Of a stretch of DNA of 64,000 bases, positions 57,694-64,000 are shown piece by piece. Source of the stretch: Platynereis dumerilii (taxonomy: Eukaryota; Annelida; Polychaeta; Phyllodocida; Nereididae). The notes under the pieces were generated by a model. It worked only from the letters and a program-made list of their open reading frames with translations, did not search any database and was not told the DNA's origin. A program made the translations under genes and the position numbers. How positions within the stretch are numbered: position 1 is the first letter of the stretch; every line of letters starts with the position of its first letter. The stretch lies in assembly GCA_026936325.1 (NCBI GenBank), contig JAPTHN010000003.1, positions 40,378,011-40,442,010 on the forward strand, written 5' to 3'.

Positions 57694-59037
57694 CAGGGGC
57701 ATATACTTTTGCAACAATCATTTTCACTGATTAATTTTTTTTCTACTCTGACATGATTTACAACCCAGTATTTCATGGTGCATATAGGTTGCAAGAGAGG
57801 TCAGTATGAGCATGTAAAAGTATGGAATTTATAATGCATTTCTGAAGGAAAATATGACAAAAAATTGAAGACTGCTCCAGGGGGATGTATAATACATCAG
57901 CAACCCACTGTCTTTTTCCTGAATGTTCTAAATAGAACCAACTTTTATTGTACCAAGGTTATTCTTTCATAAGTCACACACAATAATGTGCAATCACTTT
58001 TCTCATTGTCACCACTGGCTGACTGATACTAGTCTTTTTCTTTTGCAGCTTTAAAGAAGCAATTTTCCCTGCAAGTCACGATGCTTGAATGATGTGAGTA
58101 TCAGGTCTCTGAGTATCCACAAGTTTAGAAGTTGTTGAGTTACGCAACGTTCCCAGGGCATCAACGTCAGGCAACCACAGTGAACACTTGTGCTCTATAT
58201 ACAGCCTGCGAAGTGTGATTTCCATCCTTTCAAGCCACAAGTGAGACTTGGCATTGCTCCATTTGCAATTTGTATGCTTCCATTTACTTGTAAGACATTC
58301 AATATTTATAATTTGATGGGTGCTATGACAAAAATATATAATTGAATTCAGGTTATAAACAGACGGTTCTGGTAAAGGCATACATTTAAGGTGCTATTTT
58401 TGGAAAGCGGGATTTTGTTATTACAACTCAAACACTTCACAAAGTGGAAACTTTTTTAAAAGGCATTCTAATTACAGGTATGCTGTCTCTCTTAAAAACT
58501 CATGTGCTCGTTCAGTGGGCATTTGAGCTTGAGTTTGGCATACCCTAGACCCAGATCAAAGTCTACACGTTGCTGCAGGCAACTTAGACTGAGGACGTTG
58601 GCATTGCTGAGCACTCTTGAAATCATTGCCAGCAATAGGTGATGATAACAAATAATCAAACAAGAATTCAAAAATAAGAGAACAAACTGCAAAAGAGAAC
58701 AAACTGGTTTAATCTCCAGGAGGTGTTTCAAACACAAAGGGCAGGAGTCAAGATTTTAAAAGTGGGAGCCCAGAGGAAAAAAGAGTATAATATATGCTCA
58801 AATTATTTAAATCACGCTTCATTTATAATCCCCACGACCCCACATGCAAATCCATACACTCCCTTGTAGTACATTTGGCAATTTAAATAATAAGATTGCT
58901 TCAAAAGTACTATTTTTTCCTCTGGGAGGGGAACATTTATTTCTGGATGTCACTTCAAAGTGTAAACAAATCGGAATTTGTGGTAGTCATCATCATTTGT
59001 GAAAAATTCAAAACCCATAAATGAAATTAAAGTGCTA
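57694..59037. other. Intergenic, one unassigned minus-strand frame
   Basis: The 101-codon frame at 58076-58381 is hydrophilic in its last 70 residues (WKHTNCKWSNAKSHLWLERM and on) and might be a terminal exon, but no paired splice sites or family could be found. The 81-codon frame at 58492-58737 is not supported. Confidence 0.3.
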
Positions 59038-59038
59038 A

Positions 59039-59429
59039 GGGACCGTTCAGAATTTATGACTGGGGGGGGTGGGTGGGAGTTTTGGCCGAGGGGGTACTAA
59101 CTTTTCACACGTGTTTCAAGGGGGGGGTATTAATTTTTGACAACAATTCCAAGGGTGGGGTAAGAAATTTTAACAAAGAAATAATGTTAAAAAACACGCA
59201 TAAACTCATTTTATTTAGACATTTTTATGCGCAAAAGTCCGCGAAATGATGCGAATCTGCACGTGTGGCCGTGTACCTATAACAGTATATATATGTGTCT
59301 ATTGCTTTGTATGGTGAGGGGGGGGTACTAAAAATACGCGTGAAACCTAAGGGTGGGGTACTAAAAATCCACTTGAGACTCAAGGGGGGGTATCAATTCT
59401 TGATGGAAAGTTAAATTCTGAAAGGTCCC
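59039..59429. mobile_element. PIF/Harbinger-like MITE, copy 2
   Basis: It has the same termini (GGGACCGTTCAGAATTTATG and an inverse ending GGTCCC) and the same interior order as 22182-22584, in direct orientation. TAA lies at 59036-59038 and 59430-59432. Confidence 0.8.
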
Positions 59430-59516
59430 TAAATGTGGTGTAATTTCACCATTAATTTTATCTATCATATCTATCTATCTGTATATTTATCTATCTATGG
59501 TCTCTCTTTCAATCTC

Positions 59517-61371
59517 TGGCAAATTTCACAAAAAGCTGCAAAATGACTTACCACAAGTTACATTAGCACAAGACCGATAAGGCCAGACATAATTGATTCG
59601 TAGCTTTTCTCAGGGTGCTTTTTCTAAGAATAGCTGGCTAGACAAAAGAAATCTGAAATCTAAATCTTTTATTGTGTCAATTATTTTAAAGATAAAATCA
59701 TGGGTAAACACTGTTTTCTGTTGGATTGGTAGATCAGAATAACTAAAAATACGGCCTTGTGCTAATGTAACAACGTTATATGATGGAGGACGGAATTTTT
59801 TATGCTGATCCTACCGCCATATAAAATGAAATTACCAGCAGGGTACCACCCCTGGCCTGCTCCTGGCAGACCTGGCTTTCAGTTCAGAAAAAAATTAAGA
59901 TCTAATCATGTGTTCATTAACGTAATTTATAGACAAATTTTGCTTATGCAACACTATGAAATGGACAGATGCGAAATTGCAGTTACATTAGCAATAAAAA
60001 AACAGCTACCACACCCAGTCGTTTTTGTTTTTGGTGATGTATAATAGGAAAAAAAGACACTTTTTCAATAAAATTTTAGAATTTCGCGTTAGCAAGAACA
60101 CTGAAAAATCCCCATGCTAATGTAGCCTCAGTGTCCTGTGATGGAATTGAGTTACATTAGCAGTCTTTTTTTATTAATTTTTTTTTCAAGTTTATAATGA
60201 TCAACACAATTAAAAATGGTTCCAAAATAATTTTCAAGATGTTTTTTATCAATCACATATTGCATTTTCCTGAATTGGTTTTAGCAGATTCCACACTCAC
60301 AGTTGGCAAAGGTGGCAGCACTGTCCATACAAAATGTGGCTGTCTGCTTGTGTGAGGGTTCCACGAAAAAATCACTTTTTGACATTTTAACAAAGTGTCA
60401 TCCACTGCTTGCATAACAAATAAATCGAATTAGACCAACTTGACTTATCCAACACAGTTTACAGATTAAAATGTCATTAATAAGAGAGTAATAATCCTAT
60501 TTAGCCTTCTGTTTACTGCAGCTGGCTGTTCCAACACATGATCTGCCTCCCCCTGGGCTAAATTTCAACGGGCTTCAAAAATGATTCAAACCTTTCAAAT
60601 GCCACAAAACAATTCACTATCAATTCCTTAAACTACTTCTGTTGACTTCTTTGCGGCAGAAATTTCAGCACAAAGCATGAGGAATACTTCTATAAAATTA
60701 TTGTAGTCACTTCCTGTGATAGTATTTTTGCAAGATTAGCAGAACATTGGGGCCCAGTTAGCTTGGGTTGCAAATGATTGTAGGTGTGATAACTATTTTA
60801 TTCCCTGATCACCATGTGTATCCTAACATCGACGAAAATAGCACAACACTTTGAACATGACTTTAAGCTGAAATAAACATAACTTAAATACACAAAGCAT
60901 TTGTTGTTAATGATGATGGGTTAATGCACTTATAATCCTAAATGGTTTGCTAATCAATGTCAACTTGGTTCATAGTTGTTTTGCGTTATATAATTGATTG
61001 TTTCAGTTTTCTTCATTGAACAAGTAAAGCACTTCAAGTGACAAATCCTATAGAACCTCCCAGGAGTTCATGTCAAAGCCTATGAATATTTATATATCCC
61101 TAGCTTTGTAGGCATGCACACTGTGCCAAAGTCAGCATGTCTGATCACCAGTAAGTTTGGTAGTCCAAAATTGTCCACATGAGGAATAAAAAAGATATCT
61201 TTTTAAGAGCAAAAAGTTACATATATTAGGATTATTTTATTGATATTTATTCATTAGCTCATAAAATGTACTTAGTAATAGGTTAACTTGCTTCAGGAAG
61301 CAACAGAGAGATAACGAAAGGGTTGGAAAGTTTAAGTTACCCGCTGAGAGCACTTTTCGTGAAATCTGCCC
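59517..61371 (-). mobile_element. Inverted, longer copy of the 5-kb GGCAGATTTCAC element
   Basis: In minus orientation it starts GGCAGATTTCACGAAAAGTG (61371 down) and ends at 59517. The order of shared segments matches 4974-6298, for example caacagagagataacgaaag, tgctaatgtagcctcagtgt and agttacattagcaataaaaa. It is about 0.8 kb longer than the left copy without its SINE. The extra part lies mainly at about 60300-61080. Confidence 0.7.
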
Positions 61372-61382
61372 TCTGTCTGTCT

Positions 61383-62040
61383 AGGGGATAGCGGGCACCA
61401 TGAGCCACGGGGCACCATGAACCATGGCCCTACAAAAAAAGCGGCGAGATAGAACTGCTCGATAGGATGACCATATATTCTGTTAATAGTGTAGAACTGG
61501 CTAGGGTAGCAATCATAATCTTTCTTTTCAATGTAGGACCAAGAATTGAAAAAAATACTTTTGACCAGTGAATTTGAGTGAAAAGTAAACATATTGGGCG
61601 CTGGAACTTTTACTTCTGGTACTTTAACTATTTCCGGCATCGTCATAAAACTTAGTCTTCTCAGAGAAGGTAAGGCATGTGCTAGGATGATGTCATAACA
61701 TTTATTCTATGATAAGCTGGAAAATCATGATAGGCACTAATAAATGAAATTTACAAATGGGGCGCCATGAGCCACTTGGAGATAGGGCACCATGAGCCAT
61801 TTTCTACCGTTGTAAGCCCAGAACTATAGTGCAAGACATCAGCAGCGGTTTAGGACACATTTGTGCTATTTCATAGAAATATATGTAAAATCCATCTGAT
61901 CCATATTGTGGTGTATGCCAAGGGAAGATTTTAAGTAAAAAATCTGGTTTATGAGGTATCAGTTCTTTACAGTTGAATGAGAAGGATAAAACATGTATGT
62001 AAACAGCCCCCGATGCCACGGCTCATGGTGCCCCAGGGTC
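61383..62040. repeat. Repeats of GGCACCATGAGCC in both orientations
   Basis: Direct words at about 61393, 61410, 61761 and 61787, and an inverted GGCTCATGGTGCCCC near 62020, frame about 650 bp. The layout resembles the element at 56755-57691 with a different core word. The outer ends do not match well, so the boundaries are approximate. Confidence 0.4.
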
Positions 62041-62829
62041 CATCACAAGAAATATTCAGAGAAAAAAAAACTTCATTATATCTGAAACGTAGCATCTGAC
62101 TTTCTTTTGATATATAAACCCCCCACCCCCCACCTGATTTTTGAATGGTCACTCCCTAACCATTGGTTAAAGTTACAACTGGACCTGGAGCTTCAAGCAA
62201 GTTACTTTTATAGTTTCAGTCAATGAATGACAAGTACTCACATTTGGCTAACGGTTGACATCAATGACCTCACAACAGGCCCTATCCATAGCATTGAAAT
62301 ACACTGTCAACTTGTCATTGAGCAATTTGTGAACTCATTGATACTCAGTTTCTCACCTGTTTTGACAGCATTGCAAGTGTGGTATATGACCTCATACATT
62401 GCTTATGACTCATAGAGAATAACATGGCATGGATAAGGCAATGGCACAAGGAATGTTTATGTCCAATTCTGAAAGCACTTGACATTTGTCTATGGTAACT
62501 TTTTAAAAATAACGTTGAAATGACATTAGAGTCAACGAAAAAGTGAACTGTCTATCATTGTGACAACCTAAAGCTAGTAAGTCTGCCGCTTCTACTACAT
62601 ATGCAAAAATCAACTCTTGTTAATATTGAATTGCGCTGTATCTTTTTGCTAGGATTTACTTTTTTACACTACATTTATTCTTGCTACAAAACAGGTGAGG
62701 TGGCAGACTGGAGCATTGTGACAATGGTCTGCTGCACTGGAGAGCTTCATATATGAAAGGCAATCCTGAGGTGACAGCTTTGATTGTACTCAGACAAGAC
62801 GCTGAACATTAATGCTCACCCTGCTGGTA
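62041..62829. other. AT-rich spacer
   Basis: There are no supported genes; a C-run lies at 62119-62130. Confidence 0.4.
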
Positions 62830-63520
62830 GCGTTTATTATTATCCTTCCAAAAAGTATGTAGATTTTGAAAAATCTAGCAAAATTGGTATGTGACCTCAC
62901 AGAATTGCCATATATGGTATATGACATAGTATGAGAGTGCCATGAAGCATAACTGAGTGAAAGAAGAAGATTACAAGCTGTGTGAATCAATAAACAACTG
63001 TCACTCATAAGCTGCCTGATCTGAATGTTGTTTACTGTTTGCTGCCAGTGGCACAGCTAGGGTGTCTCATGAAGGGGATACACATTTGCACATTTTTGTG
63101 GATGGATTAACTCTTCTGGAGAAGGGAGGGAGGATCAACTCTGTGATCAATCTTACATCGAAATAATGAGCAATCTTTTTTGTGTGCCATTGGTTTAACA
63201 TTGAGGGGCATGCCTCCCCCCTCAGGCCAAAGATTAACATGCCTCCTCCAATGCCATTCCTAGATATGCGACTGCGGGCACAACTGAATGTGTTTCATTT
63301 TTACACACATGGCATGTAGTCATATGCTGGTATACTACCTCACAGATTTGATATGACATACTATGCAGAGTGAGCAATGATTGGCTGAACAACCTGTGAC
63401 CTCACATGGAACGCCTGATTTCCAATGCTAACCTATGGGAACTGCCATATGATGTCACACTTCCACCTAACAAGAAAAATATCACTTTCTACGTACTTTT
63501 TGGAAGGATAATAACTACTT
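62830..63520. repeat. Inverted repeat pair spanning about 690 bp
   Basis: TTATTATCCTTCCAAAAAGT at about 62836 is mirrored by ACTTTTTGGAAGGATAATAA at about 63496. Inside, words such as ggtatatgacatagtatg and tatgacatactatgcag also oppose each other. It is likely a MITE whose ends I cannot define exactly. Confidence 0.45.
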
Positions 63521-64000
63521 TTCCGTAAATTAACTTGATCTGTCAAGTTTCGTATATTTTTTCATTAACTAAAATGTTTAAAGGAAAATTTACTGCAACT
63601 CAGTGCATTTTTTAACATGGTAACTGGGAGACAAAATGGTCTCCCAGTGGACAGATTTGGTCTCCCAGTCATTGCCAAATTGGTACCACTGGGAGACCAA
63701 ATATTTTGAGAAGCTTTCATAAATCAATCATAAATTTGGTTGTTCTAATTTGAAGTTGATGTGCACATTTGAAACTGATGTATTTTCCTTACATATCAAA
63801 ACGATTATTTTATGCGCAATATATGTAGATGCGAGGAAGATTTACGAGATACATTTATGGTTAAGACTCCTAATATGTTTTTATATGAAGTATTGAAGTG
63901 ATTGCTTTCTTAAGAATTGGGCCGAATTCTGTTGAACATTTTGATTAATAAAAATTTCAATTTAAGAGATGATATGAACAGAAATTAATTGTAACAACAG
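63521..64000. other. AT-rich end of window with a small hairpin
   Basis: At 63625-63705 CTGGGAGAC and GTCTCCCAG alternate (about five occurrences) and can form short hairpins. Otherwise I recognise nothing. Confidence 0.45.

Noticed and set aside
58076-58381. 101-codon minus-strand frame as a gene
   Set aside because: It looks slightly coding-like but has no partner exon or recognised family; kept only as a note.

Overview
This window looks like animal nuclear DNA from an invertebrate. It is AT-rich and has no dense array of long genes. It holds tRNA-derived SINEs, non-LTR retrotransposon fragments, many short inverted-repeat DNA transposons, GATA microsatellites and at least one plausible split exon pair. 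I cannot fix the phylum; the repeat style suits a marine invertebrate, but that is an impression and not evidence. All statements come from reading the sequence by eye, with no alignment or database search.

The main feature is one very large retrovirus-like LTR element at 24225-52171 (about 27.9 kb), with its genes on the minus strand. It has two 719-bp direct terminal repeats that begin TG and end CA. I found one difference between them. A 4-bp target duplication, ATAC, flanks it (24221-24224 and 52172-52175). In its own reading direction it carries, in order: a 5' LTR with a TATA box and a consensus splice donor; a 1.7-kb leader; a small two-membrane-segment ORF; a 2,076-codon Ty3/Gypsy-type polyprotein (protease, reverse transcriptase, RNase H, integrase); a 196-codon Pro/Ser/Gln-rich ORF; a 749-codon ORF with a signal peptide and leucine-rich repeats; and a 648-codon ORF that resembles the baculovirus F / errantivirus envelope fusion family. 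The last two are joined by an overlapping stop/start. The main reading frames look open from end to end. The only clear damage is a later 1.3-kb hAT-type DNA transposon at 34340-35653 in a stretch without genes. No capsid or nucleocapsid region is recognisable, and more than half of the element has no long frame. A leucine-rich-repeat ectodomain in the surface-subunit position next to an F-type fusogen is the most unusual thing in the window.

Left of the element (1-24224) is a patchwork. It holds a decayed APE-type LINE (about 1737-4925), a GGCAGATTTCAC-ended DNA element with a SINE inside it (4974-6298), and a candidate host gene 3' end on the minus strand (7659-8070). It also holds two copies of a long AT-rich repeat (10748-12230 and from 12992), a nested TAA-flanked element (12232-16742) containing GATA arrays, and a recent 547-bp tandem duplication (16801-17892). 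A fold-back element built from AAGTGTTTA motifs (18299-22044) and a PIF/Harbinger-like MITE (22182-22584) complete this side.

Right of the element (52172-64000) are sequences that recur in the 7.3-8.8 kb region, two LINE 3' ends in tandem (53640-54800), and a fold-back repeat (55844-56310). These are followed by a 937-bp element with perfect 24-bp inverted ends (56755-57691), a second copy of the 22-kb MITE (59039-59429), an inverted second copy of the 5-kb element (59517-61371), and two further inverted-repeat structures near the end. No complete host gene is visible.
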